A stretch of 64,000 nucleotides of DNA, taken from positions 37,196,621-37,260,620 of the forward strand of contig NC_088711.1 in NCBI RefSeq assembly GCF_963576615.1. Reading direction: 5' to 3'. Shown here one piece after another: positions 27,601 through 36,463 of the stretch. Position 1 is the first letter of the stretch, and the number at the start of each line of letters is the position of its first letter. The notes beneath the pieces were generated by a model. It was not told the origin of the DNA. It did no database searches and worked only from the letters and a program-made list of their open reading frames with translations. A program made the translations under genes and the position numbers. The DNA comes from Watersipora subatra (lineage: Eukaryota > Bryozoa > Gymnolaemata > Cheilostomatida > Watersiporidae).

Positions 27601-30600
27601 CAGTCAGAATAATAGTACATCAATGAAAATTTCTTTGTGCTCTTTTTAGACTAATCGCTAGTAGCAAAAATTAAACACCAAGTTTTTTTTATTAAAAAGC
27701 CTACGCGATAACAATGTTAATTCTATTGAAAGCACAAAAAGTTATGGCTACGGCAATGTCTTTTATTGATTTCTCATTAAAGTACCAGAAGCTTCTTATA
27801 TAATTATTTCAAAATAGCATAAAAGCAAACAATACTGGCCATGCTTGGTAAATTCACTGGAGCAAACACATTCCTAGCATCAGCAAAGCAAAACGCTCGG
27901 CAATACCTTGTGTTAGCAAACAAAAGAGACAAATCCAGCAGAATTGTATATTGAAATTAAGTAGATCAAGCATAACTACATGTACTTCCTAGCTTGTCAA
28001 ACATCAGGCTTGTTCTAGCACGTTTTAAACATCATCATCAGATGCAGTAGAATCTCTGATAATACAGCTCTTGCAAGCATAGCTTAAGGAAATTCATGAC
28101 TTTATAATGATAATAAGGTCCTTATGAGGTACGCTCTACAGTTGAAGTAGTCACTTGTGCTAGTAGCTTTGTTTTATCAACTACAAGAACAGCTTCTGTA
28201 ACATAGCAGTCATGTACTTCTACATAATACCATAGCACAAGCTCAAGAAAAGTTAATAGTCTACAAACATGGCAGCCATAGGTGTCAGTAGTGTGTAGAG
28301 TTAGTAGTGGATAGAGTTAGTAGTACGTAGAGTGAGTATTGTGTAGAGTTAGTAGTGTGTAGAGTTAGTAGTGTGTAGAGTTAGTAGTGTGTAGAGTTAG
28401 TAGTGTGTAGAGTTAGTAGTGGGTAGAGTTAGTAGTGTGTAGAGTCAGTAGTGTGTAGAGTTAGTATTGTGTAGAGTTAGTAGAGTGTAAAGTAAGTAGT
28501 GTGTAGAGTTAGTAGTGTGTAGAGTTAGTAGTGGGTAGAGTTAGTAGTGTGTAGAGTTAGTAATGTGTAGAGTCAGTATTGTGTAGAGTTAGTAGTGTGT
28601 AGAGTTAGTAGTGTGTAGAGTTAGTAGTGGGTAGAGTTAGTAGTGTGTAGAGTTAGTAGTGTGTAGAGTTAGTAGCGTGTAGAGTTAGTAGTGTGTAGAG
28701 TTAGTAGTGGGTAGAGTCAGTAGTGTGTAGAGTTAGTAGTGGGTAGAGTCAGTAGTGTGTAGAGTCAGTAGTGTGTAGAGTTAGTAGTGGGTAGAGTTAG
28801 TAGTGTGTAGAGTTAGTAGTGTGTAGAGTTAGTAGTGAGTAGAGTTAGTAGTGTGTAGAGTTAGTAGTGTGTAAAGTCAGTAGCGTGTAGAGTTAGTAGT
28901 GTGTAGAGTTAGTAGTGAGTAGAGTCAGTAGTGTGTAGAGTTAGTAGTGAGTAGAGTTAGTAGTGTATAGAGTTAGTAGTGTGTAGAGTCAGTAGCGTGT
29001 AGAGTTAGTAGTGTGTAGAGTTAGTAGTGAGTAGAGTCAGTAGTGTGTTTCATTTTATTTCATCAGTAGAAATATAACATTAAGCGACATGTTATATTTC
29101 TACTAATGAATTTGATGATTCAAATATAACATCTGAGGTGACAACTAATCTAGAAAATTCACTTCGGTAATTTGCTACGATTTTGTAAATAACTAGCATA
29201 TTTTGTGGATGAGACTGTTTATCTGTAAGTTGGCTGTCCATCAGAATCCAATCATAACGGTTGTACAAACAGTTCAACTAGTCATGAGAATGAATGATAA
29301 GTTTTTAAAAAGACAGTTATAACCCGAAGCTGTCAAACTATAGACAGGAACTGCGTAGTAGCACATAACTCAATAACCAATATTTGAATACCTGATATCG
29401 AATTTAATCTGTTGATGAGATAACTTAAGCGGTGATGAGAGATGGTTAACACAGCCCTACCAGCTGATCAATAATTCTTGCTAACAAAAATCTACAGGTT
29501 ATGCTAATATTTTATGAGAGTCATTGTATCTTTATTCTTATCGTTAAAAATATAAAAAGTAGACTATCATGGCCGAAATATCGCAATACTTTTATTTAGT
29601 AACCTAGTCCTATTTATAGCTAATTCAAAAATTTAAAATACACCTGGATGTCACAAACCGTAGTAAAACATGACTGATAATTAACATTTACCAATTGTAC
29701 TATAGGGACTCAATAACATTCCTACAATGTAATAGCTTATCTGGATGTGGTTCATCAGGTAAACTGCAACATTCCTGATGCGGTTCACCAACTTGCGACA
29801 TATACACTGTATGTTTTGACGGAGTAGGCCATAGTAGTTATGGACTGGTAATAGAGATTTACCTGTAAGTCAAGTTGAAGCCACTTATGTTGTAGGCAAT
29901 ATCACTGTAGAAGTAAATAAAACCTTTTCCAGAATGAAGCACCACATCTTTAATTCGCTTTAAAGAGCCACTAAAAGAGAAAAAGGATAAGACTCCACGA
30001 GCTGCAAGTATGCAAATCAAAACCCTAGAGAACTGAGAGAGCAAAGTAGAAAGAAAATATTGACCGGGAGTTGTTTCTCCCCATTGGCAAAGACAACTGT
30101 TAGATAGACATTTAAAGAGAGGGTACTAAACTGTTATGCACATATCATCCTATACTGTCACCTCACTCCAACTAGCTACACATGCTGCCTTGCTTTTGTT
30201 GGCAGCAGCTAGGCCAAAGGGAAGAGAAAATAAGCACAAGATTGGCAATGACAAAAAGCATGATGCTTACACTAACACAGACTAGCAAACAATTCAGGGT
30301 ATCTCTTCCTTCCCAAACTACAATTAGTGTATAATTAGGTTGGACGAATGTCAATCGGAGGCTATACATATGTTTTTTGAAGATTGCTATGCATTAATAA
30401 CTAGAACTGTACCAGTAGAGTAACATACGAGCCTCAATACATCAACTGGAATCACAAGATCCAGTAACATATCTCTCGCTGCCGATCTAAGTAATATCTT
30501 TCTGTTACCGACTCTAGCTTAGAAAGCTAACCTGGAATACTGAAAAGAAAACTACTAGCAGAATGCTTCTAATAACTACATAATGATTTCCCTATTAATA

Positions 30601-33600
30601 ATGACTAAAGGCTGGTTCACTCTGTATCACAGTATGTCAGCAATGATCCCACAATACGTCGGTGATCGTCTGTGATAACATAGTTCATATTATCACAAAC
30701 CCATCCGTGAATACATTAGCTAGTAGTTCCCGACAGAGTGTTTTTATTACGCAACGCAACGTGGTCACTGACCACCAAAATGATAGGATACTAGTCTCGC
30801 AGCAACTATAATAAAGGAAAATATAGATTAAGCGCCCTGTGACAGCCAATCCCCATCACCGAAATGATATGCATCGCACAGGATGTTCGGCGAAATATTG
30901 AAAAGGTTTGACAGCTGCAATGTTTCCCAACGTATCCGCGTTCCCTCAGCGATTTTATCGGTTTACGGTGCACACAGTCGATGAATAACCGCTGAGAGGA
31001 TAACTCTTACATACATTATTACAGCGTGAACCGGCCTTTAGGAGTGGCCCCATTAACTTTGAATTGCAATCACTGTAACATACAAATGTTACAGCATACG
31101 ACATTGGAACTAGGAATATTCATATCTGACTTTACAACCAAAGCAATTTCAAACATAGGACTTGAAAAGTTCATCAAAACATGGCAGTCTCATTAAGTCA
31201 ACAAGAACATTAAAGAGAAATAATAACAATAAGCTGTATAAACTGAGTTAGGATAAACCATACCTCGTCACACTTAGGGTGAGTTACACCATACCTCGTT
31301 ACACTTAGGGTGAGTTACATCATACTTCGTTACACTTGGGGTGAGTTACACCATACCTCGTTACACCATACCTCGTTACACTTAGGGTGAGTTACACCAT
31401 ACCTCGTTACACTTGGGGTGAGTTACACCATACCTCGTTACACTTGGGGTGAGTTACACCATACCTCGTTACACTTGGGGTGAGTTACACCATACCTCGT
31501 TACACTTAGGGTGAGTTACACCATACTTCGTTACACTTGGGGTGAGTTATACCATACCTTGTTACACTTATGATGAGCTACAGTTTATCTCTAATGCAAC
31601 CCTTACCACTAAACCTAGGCATTATTGAATCCAGCTATTTTCACATTATCGTTGTTAGGTAACAAGATCAACCTCATAATATTAATTGTTATAATTTTTT
31701 TCATATAATTTTCAAAAATAATTAAGTTTTGTACAATGTTTGACATAATCCCACGACCAAACACGAGCAAAGCGATTGTTTGGGAGATTTATGATAAATG
31801 CGCATGTGCACACAACCTTTGAGAAATTATCCGTTAACGGCCATAACCAAACCCTTGTACCGAAATCTCCTCAACAAATTTAACCATTTTTGTGTAGAGT
31901 CGTTCAAGTATAATAATGGTACAAAACACATATAAACCTATTTAAATATGTTACCAAGTCTTTGAAAGGTTACCGCAACATCTTAAAACTAACCCATCTG
32001 ATCGGATTATGCATAAATAGACAGATTAATTCGACCTAAAATCGAAATAGACTCTTGAGGAGCCTTTTTTAATCAAAATTAAGACCGGCCAACAAAACGC
32101 CAATAAGGCCGTGTGACAGATAGTATAACCATTAAGTCGTCCAAATTTCACGAGAAAAACATGCACATTTCACCGGTCTATGGAATTGTTCAAGTGCGTA
32201 AGGTTTCTGTAATTAACTTAGAAGTACTGAAAAGTGATTGTTTCTTTTTTGCCGATTTTATTATTCAAAATAATTATTTGATTTTATAAAAAAATTATTA
32301 TGTCTAATTATAAGAATAATCCTTAAAATTTACAACATCGAAGTATATAATGATTGCATTGTCTAATTGCCGAAGGTTTCTTTAATTAACGTAGACCGTC
32401 TGAGCCGTAGACCGATTTACAGGTACGAAAATGTGGTACACAGTCTATCAGCCTATGTTTTTGTCCAATTACCGAAGGTTTCATTAAATTATCTAGAACA
32501 TTAGCCAGATTTCTTTACATCTTATCTACAAGCTAGGGCCGAACTACAATGCCCCTTTGTGACAAGAATATTTCTTTATTTTACTCCAGTTTGCAGAAAA
32601 CTTCCAGAGGCGTTAATGCTAATGCTTGCTGTTACATATCACTGTCAAAACCATTCTACATTCAACACAACCAACTTTCAACTTTCCAACACAACTTTCA
32701 AACTTTGTATATTACACGGCAGCTTGCCATTTTACTTTTAATATTGCATTTCAGAGATATAATAAACATATTTCATTATTACTGCTGTTAAATTACGTAC
32801 AGTAGGTTAGGCCTACAGCTTGAATTAATATTTATTTTATTGTTGTAAAACATAGGTTTGAGATAGTAGTAGATTAGGTCTGATTTTTATACAACCTTTT
32901 GTTTTGCATAATTGGCCTTTTGAATTTCATTTCAAAACAACTTGACAACTACCATGGACATACAACCTCCCAGAACACCACGTCGTTGCAGTGACCGTCC
33001 ACGTGTCTCTCAATTATTACGGAGGAGGAGAAATAGAAGGTCCTCACAGCAACCATCAACATCAAATGCTAATGTTCAACAACACGCTGCTCAAATTAAT
33101 AACAACAACTCATCTGATTCAGAGAATTCTTGAGTTAGATGTAGGCGAAGCCTACAACATCTAACTAAAGAATTCTACTTTTGTAGAATTCTGACCTTTT
33201 GTAACTACTTTTTCAACAACCAGCAGTATCCTTCTTTTTTCCATTATCACTTTGGTCATGGGCTGTATGACAGGGGAATGTCTAGTACTTTTGAATTGAT
33301 GATACAAGTATGTGTAATTAGGTACACCAGCAATTATTGTTTGGTTTTCGGCTGTGAAAAAATTAGACGAGATAAACAACGTTATTTTGAGAATTTATGC
33401 TCCAACATACAACAGTTTAGACAGACAAAGTGAATGTCGGAATGAACTAACTTTTCAGGTTTGACCGTACTTTCATATGTATTTTAATGATTCCGCTAGC
33501 CAACGAAACAGACTATAGTGGTGGTAACACCATGACTGAATCTTACGACATTGGACACTTTAGTTGAAGGAAGCAATAGAAGTAACCACATAGAAAAAAC

Positions 33601-36463
33601 TTTCAATCGATCATTCGGTCCAATCAAATCGATCAGTCATGCTCAATTTGGGTTGACCAGATGCAACCAAACTTAGCATTAGAATGAACAACTTGTCATT
33701 AGCAAATGCAGTATGTACTTCATTTCTTAACAATAGTTGATTCAATCATGATTCAAAATGTCCATCATTTTTTTGACGTCATCAAGCCATCTGCACATGC
33801 GCTCGTTCACGAAAAAGCCGCCACATTTGTAGAAAACGATTGTTATTCTTTTATTTAATAGTACTTTTTGGTGTTGTTTTGATACTATAATAAAAAAATT
33901 GCAAACAAAAGCATCGTTTTCAAAAATTCATTGCATAAGCTTCGTGTTTTTAACGATTAAATTGTCTATAAAGATGGTCGACAACGATAAAATGACGTCA
34001 TGAAAATACGAAGGATTGGAGCTATGCGGCCATAAAAGAAGAAATAGTTAAAATGGCATTCTGAGTTTGGTTATGGCATGAGTGGCAGCTGCTTGCAAAC
34101 TTCTATTGCTACCTTAAGAAAAATGCGTACCACTAAGCTTCTCTCACCATTAAACCACCAACACTTAAAGGTGTAGAATTAATCACTGTGTTTTCATGCT
34201 TTGAATGAGTTGCCCGTCGCCAACAAGTTTGCATCCTACCATTTCAACAATTCAGAGTTGCACTATATAGGTCATTCCAAGATTTGCGATATTTCCTTCA
34301 AAACTAAACTTGGTAAAGTAGACTCAATTTTCGGTCACAATTACTTTTCAATTCGTGCGTAGTCAACCGGTTGCACCAAGTCAGGATGCCTGATCGCATT
34401 GGGTAGCAATGATGACATATTTTTACCTCTACTGGGGAGAACTTACCCAAGTATTATCGATTTGTATCCATCAGCAGTAAGTGTTTCTATGATGTCGAAT
34501 AATAGACTCACAGCAAATGCCTTCTCACAAATTTAGCGAAGCGAAATTGAGTCGAATACATTCAGATTTTACCATTTCTATGATTCAGAGTGGCAGCACC
34601 TCCAAACCAATTGAAATCATGGAAACAATGAATTTCATTCATTCTCATAAAGCCAGAGACAAAAATATAATTTATGAAAAGCAAATACTCTGCCATTAAT
34701 TATAGCAGCTAAGGTAATTCGGTGCGAAGATGGATAAATATACATATGTAATGCTTCTGGATACCCCAAATAACTTTTTAAATACAAAAGAAACTCAAAT
34801 TGGCAAATGATTTCTTCAGTGAGTGTGATGAGGAAGTAATAAGAGTTAAATACTGAAAGACTACAAATAATATAGCGAGGGTAGATGAGGGTATGGTGAG
34901 GGTAGGTGCTCCGAGTTGAATAAATGTCACACTAGTTCAGGCCTATTAACAATATGTTTCCATGACACGCATCATCCAGATTTGGAGTTGTGTGCCAGTT
35001 GTGTTACCATACGAATTAAGTGTTTCGATGGACATTTGCATGATGCGGATTAACTCCGGCGCCTTGTTAAAAAAGGTAGGGAATTGTACGCTATAAGTTA
35101 ATAATTAGCAACACAGTTAGCGAAGCGACAACAACGGAATTATTGAAAAAGTATTAAATTGAATAGCTGACGCGGTATTTTAATGCGTATCATTCGTAAG
35201 CGCTATTTCCATTATTTACAAGCATGGGGATTAGATAAAGTTTTGCGAATGGCAAAACTTGCTTAGCTTGCAGATTTATGCCAGTTCCATGATGAGGTTA
35301 ACTTGTGGATTGGCTCAAATTTGCGAATCATGCACGTCATGGAAACATAGTGTTAAATAGATACACTCATGTGGTGATTTGAAACTGCGATTATGTAATG
35401 CCAGTTCACTAGTATTTTACCAGTAAAATATGACAGCTTTAAATCGCAAATTGCTCTTACCTAAAGCTGCCTACGAGTGGTGAATAGACTGAGGGTCCAT
35501 CGAATACATGGAGGTGATCCCAGCCACACTCAGTAGAGAAGTGCAAGAAGCTAAGCAGTATGGGTTTACTTGAGTTTGAGTCTATGAGCCAACTGCATTT
35601 AGTGTTGGTAGAGTAGTTGCCAGCGCCATCATGTAATTCGCCCTCAGGACTGCTCAACCTGTCAAGGTGAAAAGTTGAATGTCGTCATCTGACATCACAG
35701 ATAACAGAATTTAAGTACTCTAGATGACACATGCTTGCATTGAATCAATGAAGCCGGCATGACGTGACACATTTTTAAGTTAAAAGGGTGTTTTTCATTT
35801 AATCAATTTTACGATATTTAATACACCGCTACCGAAAAACTGGAGATATCTGTTACATGAGTAGACCTATGTGCCTAAAACAATATAACAGGCAGATAAC
35901 AGTGGTCAAACAGCTTGAACCATTGGTCTAAGGAATGGTCAGTTTTAGTGACACAAAGTGAAGCCAACCCTACAAGATAATTACCTGATTATTTAATTAA
36001 AACGGCAGTAGCAACAGCTGTTTACAACGAAAAAGACTAACTGCTACCTGTTTTAAAAATTAAAAACCTTGAAAAGCGCTAGAGCGATGGAAGAGGGAAA
36101 GTAAGTTTTCAACTTCTACAATAATGTAATTTATATCCAGATGTGTATTTAAAAACTCCTGAGCTACGTATAAATAGATTCTGAATAGTACTACAAAAAT
36201 ATATCAAAATATGTAAACTAATTCAATCAGAAATGAAAGTAGACATACGCAATCACTAACCTGAACCTTCCATCGCAAAACTGGCACAGTGGACCAGTCC
36301 ATCCTTCATGGCATACACATGTTTCATTTACACATACACCGTCATTTTCGCACTGTCCTATTTTACATTTAACATACTCCGGTTGTACTTTTAGGAGCAA
36401 GCAATATATAAACAATATAGTTAATGAGTGAAATAATATTAAATTTTTCGATTTTATGGGCAT
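499..36463 (-). CDS. ATRN: Attractin (13 exons, N-terminal 695 codons; 3' end outside window)
   Basis: Attractin is a large secreted or single-pass membrane glycoprotein that works outside the cell; in mammals it acts in melanocortin/agouti signalling and myelin upkeep. Joining exons by splice phase gives one open frame of 695 codons. In order: hydrophobic signal-like segment (about residues 7-27), EGF-like module (34-64), CUB (68-170), EGF-like cysteine-rich module (172-229), six kelch blades (about 245-555), and PSI/plexin-like cysteine repeats (565-690). The order and sequence match animal attractins (about 1,400 aa), so roughly half is here; the C-type lectin, laminin-EGF, membrane and cytoplasmic parts should lie beyond position 1. 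Every junction is GT-AG with matching phase. Introns are large and loaded with minisatellites and transposons. The paralogue ATRNL1 (attractin-like) shares the architecture; invertebrates usually have one gene, so the symbol is by orthology. Confidence 0.93.
862..1300. repeat. 20-bp minisatellite (ATRN intron 12)
   Basis: About 22 tandem copies of ctctcagtctataacttgtg with point changes and a few short deletions. It has no spacers and no coding potential. Confidence 0.95.
1311..2671. other. ATRN intron 12, unique-looking DNA
   Basis: I see no exon, long repeat or transposon terminus here. Short frames present are not convincing as genes. Confidence 0.4.
2690..3082. repeat. 16-bp minisatellite, left part
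   Basis: About 24 copies of gtgccccaacatacga. The unit resembles the sequence just inside the repeat end at 2674 (caacatacgactgccc), so the array probably grew from the transposon terminus. It resumes in the same orientation at 6297 after an inserted element. Confidence 0.93.
3585..5401. mobile_element. hAT-like non-autonomous element nested in the P-like element
   Basis: The ends TAGAGCTGG... and ...CCAGCTCTA are inverted. They are flanked by ttctttgc (3577-3584) and ttcttagc (5402-5409), an 8-bp duplication with one mismatch. Subterminal parts are rich in gggtcgg-type motifs. It contains the TTAA element at 4147-5026. Confidence 0.72.
4147..5026. mobile_element. TTAA-flanked inverted-repeat element (piggyBac-like MITE)
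   Basis: TTAA at 4143-4146 and 5027-5030 bounds inverted ends AGGTTGACTTGCAACAA... The arms match for about 130 bp (4147-4275 and 4905-5026). No transposase is seen inside. TTAA targeting fits piggyBac-type (or Kolobok) elements. This is the innermost insertion of the nest. Confidence 0.82.
6297..6440. repeat. 16-bp minisatellite, right part
   Basis: About nine more copies of the unit at 2690-3082, same orientation, split off by the 3083-6296 insertion. Confidence 0.92.
7101..7144. repeat. 13-bp perfect hairpin beside ATRN exon 12
   Basis: gacatgcgagctc and its reverse complement gagctcgcatgtc are separated by about 16 nt. It forms part of the right end of the pogo-like repeat, just inside the intron. 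Confidence 0.75.
7167..7351 (-). CDS. ATRN: ATRN exon 12: PSI-type cysteine repeats
   Basis: Acceptor AATATGTAG, donor ATT|GTGAGTA. It encodes CNQFTDCVSCLSTEDCFY, equivalent to CDQHTDCYSC of vertebrate attractin. The end of a transposon-like repeat lies within a few bases of the donor. Confidence 0.9.
7560..7860. repeat. Dispersed repeat fragment
   Basis: It carries phrases such as cctttatttgaacgcca that recur at 8041-8150 inside the neighbouring hAT element, pointing to a shared low-copy transposon family. Boundaries are not resolved. Confidence 0.4.
7877..9236. mobile_element. hAT-family non-autonomous element (1,360 bp)
   Basis: The terminal repeats are CAGTGATCTTCAACC... and ...GGTTGAAAAACACTG. 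Both sides carry the identical 8-bp duplication gcatagtc (7869-7876 and 9237-9244). The ends match the usual hAT consensus CAGNGNTTNTCAACC, and a GGCACA motif lies just inside each end. There is no transposase frame. A second repeat (about 8041-9055) may be nested inside. It lies in ATRN intron 11. Confidence 0.92.
8696..8778. repeat. AT-rich inverted repeat
   Basis: catagatatatatacctatg is followed about 40 nt later by its near reverse complement, with cataggta units between. It lies inside the hAT element. Confidence 0.7.
9325..9361. repeat. Perfect 17-bp-arm hairpin
   Basis: aaggtatactatggtag, loop tac, then the exact reverse complement. Diverged half-copies follow to 9400. It lies in ATRN intron 11. 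Confidence 0.9.
9627..9766 (-). CDS. ATRN: ATRN exon 11: end of kelch, start of PSI region
   Basis: Acceptor TTTTACAG, donor CAAG|GTACAT. It encodes SVYTFGGFNGIMLNDVVKLY, closing the last blade, then NCSLFLSKIDCELRNFLCEW, the start of the cysteine-rich PSI region. It ends in phase 1. Confidence 0.92.
9767..10960. other. ATRN intron 10, no gene seen
   Basis: Non-coding. A run of nine G lies at about 10189-10197. No exon or transposon terminus is recognised. Confidence 0.4.
10968..12035. repeat. 28-bp minisatellite (ATRN intron 10)
   Basis: About 38 copies of a 28-bp unit starting ctgtgtctattagaggaatg and ending ttattata. It is interrupted at 12037 by a Helitron and resumes at 13188. Confidence 0.95.
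12037..13187 (+). mobile_element. Helitron, family A copy 1, inserted in the 28-bp array
   Basis: It starts A|TCCCACGACCAAACACG and ends with a 17-nt hairpin (gtcgt...atgac), about 10 nt, then CTAG|T. These are Helitron hallmarks: 5' TC, 3' CTRR preceded by a hairpin, insertion between A and T, and no target duplication. The copy at 31749-33285 shares both ends. No Rep/helicase frame is present, so it is non-autonomous. Confidence 0.82.
13188..13330. repeat. 28-bp minisatellite, continuation
   Basis: About five more units of the 10968-12035 array after the Helitron, more diverged towards the end. Confidence 0.9.
13633..13720 (-). CDS. ATRN: ATRN exon 10: kelch blade 6, first part
   Basis: Acceptor TTTGACAG, donor GG|GTAATC. 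It encodes CDRWTEIDAVDATDSGINRF then GHHTFLHNG, matching ACDRWSVLP and NRFGHSAVLHN of vertebrate attractin. It ends in phase 2. Confidence 0.9.
13897..14120 (-). mobile_element. Helitron, family B 3' end (minus strand)
   Basis: On the minus strand it reads tattacttgggcaacgccggg, a few bases, then CTAG|T at 13897. The body shares ccattctaact...catgtcatgag and caaacaactg blocks with copies at 49979 and 58918-61036. The distal boundary is unresolved. Confidence 0.7.
14411..14454. repeat. Strong hairpin, 15-bp perfect arms
   Basis: caggggctacataat (14416-14430), loop atag, then attatgtagcccctg (14435-14449). The arms extend to about 20 bp with one mismatch. Confidence 0.9.
15477..15611. repeat. 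Three consecutive hairpins sharing arms
   Basis: IR1 arms are 15477-15492 and 15508-15523 (aattcacgttaaccat). IR2 arms are 15519-15531 and 15541-15553 (gaatttggattca). IR3 arms are 15561-15578 and 15594-15611 with one mismatch. The right arm of IR1 overlaps the left arm of IR2, so the two folds compete. Confidence 0.88.
16008..16165 (-). CDS. ATRN: ATRN exon 9: kelch blade 5
   Basis: Found by phase and motif. After a T-rich tract the acceptor is GATTGTAG, and the frame reads AYLHSAILLPEGYMLVSGGN then SHNDT and QCYSSALLAYNT. These align with the attractin segment YLHTAV...GGNTHNDTS. The donor CAT|GTAGGT leaves one base, which fits exon 10. Confidence 0.88.
16401..16587 (-). CDS. ATRN: ATRN exon 8: kelch blade 4
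   Basis: Acceptor TATTACAG, donor TTG|GTAAGTC. It encodes NWSRIAMSG, GRFGHSSVYDPESSSVFVFG and YRFLVDLNHW, matching the GYGHSSVYD blade of attractin. It ends in phase 2. Confidence 0.92.
17050..17110. repeat. Partial pogo-like terminus
   Basis: TA then CAGTCATACCTTGACATACT, the same end as at 2674 and (degenerate) 17971. No matching right end was found. It lies in ATRN intron 7. Confidence 0.5.
17304..17511 (-). CDS. ATRN: ATRN exon 7: kelch blades 2 and 3
   Basis: Acceptor TATTATAG, donor CA|GTGAGTG. It encodes LYLHGGN, CYDIASDSWQVLAD, then GHTAHVIDDSLYVFFGQND. A phenylalanine replaces the first glycine of the usual GG pair in blade 3, as in vertebrate attractin (VIFGH). It ends in phase 1. 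Confidence 0.92.
17788..17887 (-). CDS. ATRN: ATRN exon 6: kelch blade 2, first part
   Basis: Acceptor TTTGTAG, donor AAA|GTAGGA. It encodes YDLLARQWNMLPDSP then DRFGHSLTADPASGK, the typical start of a kelch blade. The blade finishes in the next exon with LYLHGGN. It ends in phase 0. Confidence 0.9.
17971..18521. mobile_element. pogo-like MITE (551 bp)
   Basis: The left end is gAGTCATACCTTGACTCCCG and the right end TCGTATGTCGAGGTACGACT then G, each next to TA. The interior matches 6530-6880. The flanks (gagaag...ggcaaataatgagat on the left, gagaag...ggcaaatagtgagat on the right) are duplicated over about 25 bp. It lies in ATRN intron 5. Confidence 0.72.
18524..20361. other. ATRN intron 5 remainder
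   Basis: No exon fits attractin in phase or sequence. Open frames near 18763-19006 on both strands show no recognisable domain. Confidence 0.4.
20362..20542 (-). CDS. ATRN: ATRN exon 5: linker and first kelch blade
   Basis: Acceptor TATTTGTAG, donor AG|GTTGGT. It encodes a hydrophilic linker (WLDLDIDSAPVGRAS) and the first kelch blade with DSLYVYGGE. Both phases fit its neighbours. Confidence 0.9.
20543..21176. other. ATRN intron 4
   Basis: Non-coding; no repeat or terminus recognised. Confidence 0.4.
21177..21358 (-). CDS. ATRN: ATRN exon 4: EGF-like cysteine-rich module
   Basis: Acceptor TTTATACAG, donor GG|GTAAGTT. It encodes CPYDCNGNGRCN...CECELGWDGEVC followed by CPNLCSNAGTCLNGTCHC, the two EGF-like units between CUB and kelch in attractin. 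It ends in phase 1. Confidence 0.92.
21635..22097 (+). mobile_element. Family-B-type Helitron-like element with tRNA-like segment
   Basis: It begins around the phrase ataaatctcagagtttgtct and ends with the stem cccgtacaatgctggg, a short spacer and TTAG|T (usual CTAG changed). Related copies start near 40440 and 61040. It carries the antisense tRNA-like unit at 21721-21794. The 5' boundary is approximate. Confidence 0.55.
21721..21794 (-). repeat. tRNA-like unit (SINE-type), not a functional tRNA
   Basis: On the minus strand it has an A-box-like TGGCTTAGTGGATAGGC and a B-box-like AAGTTCAAATTC, closed by CCGCTT/AAGCGG. A cloverleaf anticodon arm is not convincing and the unit recurs in other repeats, so it is a tRNA-derived repeat. 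Confidence 0.6.
22372..27196. repeat. 35-bp satellite array, about 138 copies (ATRN intron 3)
   Basis: The unit starts tggtataaggtgaagtggtt and ends tactacactggtgtc, and the array has almost no indels. Variants at fixed positions (ggt/agt, cactt/cactg/cacta/caccg, ggtaaag, ggtctac) recur in blocks, giving a higher-order structure. The ggtaaag variant lies at 24341, 25216, 25916, 25986, 26126, 26826 and 27036, all separated by exact multiples of 35. Confidence 0.97.
27261..27333 (-). repeat. tRNA-like unit
   Basis: The minus strand has a perfect B-box GGTTCGATTCC and an upstream GTGGTGTAGATAGTAG resembling an A-box. It sits right after the 35-bp array. Probably a SINE or tRNA relic. Confidence 0.5.
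27479..27543 (-). repeat. tRNA-like unit
   Basis: The minus strand has TGCCAATGGTAGTGCGCC and GAGTTTGACTCTC, degenerate A- and B-box positions. Probably a relic. Confidence 0.4.
27545..28280. other. ATRN intron 3, between two arrays
   Basis: Non-coding; nothing recognised. Confidence 0.4.
28285..29048. repeat. 16-bp minisatellite (ATRN intron 3)
   Basis: About 48 copies of gtgtgtagagttagta with variants (gggt, gagt, agtc). Confidence 0.95.
29065..29104. repeat. Perfect 16-bp-arm hairpin
   Basis: agtagaaatataacat, 8-nt loop, then the exact reverse complement, 17 nt after the 16-bp array. Confidence 0.9.
29110..30604. other. ATRN introns 2 and 3 around exon 3
   Basis: Apart from exon 3 (29863-29970) nothing is recognised. 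Confidence 0.4.
29863..29970 (-). CDS. ATRN: ATRN exon 3: end of CUB domain
   Basis: Acceptor TCTTTTAG, donor AG|GTAAAT. It encodes the final CUB strands, including FYSDIAYNISGFNLTY, which aligns with the attractin segment that ends the CUB. The 5.5-kb intron before it and the 8.5-kb intron after it hold most of the satellite DNA. Confidence 0.92.
30605..31041. mobile_element. Inverted-repeat MITE (437 bp)
   Basis: The ends ctaaaggctggttcactctg and cagcgtgaaccggcctttag are inverted with two mismatches. No transposase and no clear target duplication, so the superfamily is open. Confidence 0.72.
31258..31575. repeat. 31-bp minisatellite (ATRN intron 2)
   Basis: About ten copies of a unit starting catacctcgttacacttggg and ending gtgagttacac, with one partial copy. 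Confidence 0.93.
31749..33285 (+). mobile_element. Helitron, family A copy 2
   Basis: It starts A|TCCCACGACCAAACACGAG and ends gtcatgggctgtatgac, about 10 nt, CTAG|T, as in copy 1. It is longer than copy 1 (1,537 against 1,151 bp) and contains a short Arg-rich open frame absent from copy 1. Confidence 0.8.
32954..33133 (+). CDS. Short Arg-rich / Asn-Ser-rich open frame inside Helitron copy 2 (hypothetical)
   Basis: The ATG at 32954 has a strong context (accATGg). It encodes 59 residues: MDIQPPRTPRRCSDRPR, then a QLLRRRRNRRSSQQ basic cluster, then an Asn/Ser-rich acidic tail (NNNNSSDSENS). Two hairpins follow the stop directly. I recognise no family. It could be a captured gene exon or chance; composition alone does not decide. 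Confidence 0.25.
   Translation: MDIQPPRTPRRCSDRPRVSQLLRRRRNRRSSQQPSTSNANVQQHAAQINNNNSSDSENS
33286..34945. other. ATRN intron 2, no gene seen
   Basis: Non-coding by eye, with no array or terminus recognised. Confidence 0.4.
34950..35352. mobile_element. TTAA-flanked inverted-repeat element (403 bp)
   Basis: TTAA at 34946-34949 and 35353-35356 bounds ends CAATATGTTTCCATGAC and the inverse of CACTATGTTTCCATGAC. There is no transposase. It lies about 105 bp from ATRN exon 2. Confidence 0.8.
35461..35658 (-). CDS. ATRN: ATRN exon 2: first half of CUB domain
   Basis: Acceptor TTGACAG, donor AG|GTAAGAG. It encodes the CUB core with NTKCSWLID and TECGWDHLHVFDG, very close to vertebrate attractin. 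It keeps phase 2 at both ends. Confidence 0.93.
36261..36463 (-). CDS. ATRN: ATRN exon 1: start, signal segment, first EGF module
   Basis: It starts at the ATG at 36463-36461. A hydrophobic stretch (residues 7-27) is followed by a six-cysteine EGF-like module with a CVCHEGWTGPLC signature, then CDGRF, as at the EGF-CUB border of attractins. The donor AG|GTTAGT leaves two bases of an Arg codon. Confidence 0.9.
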
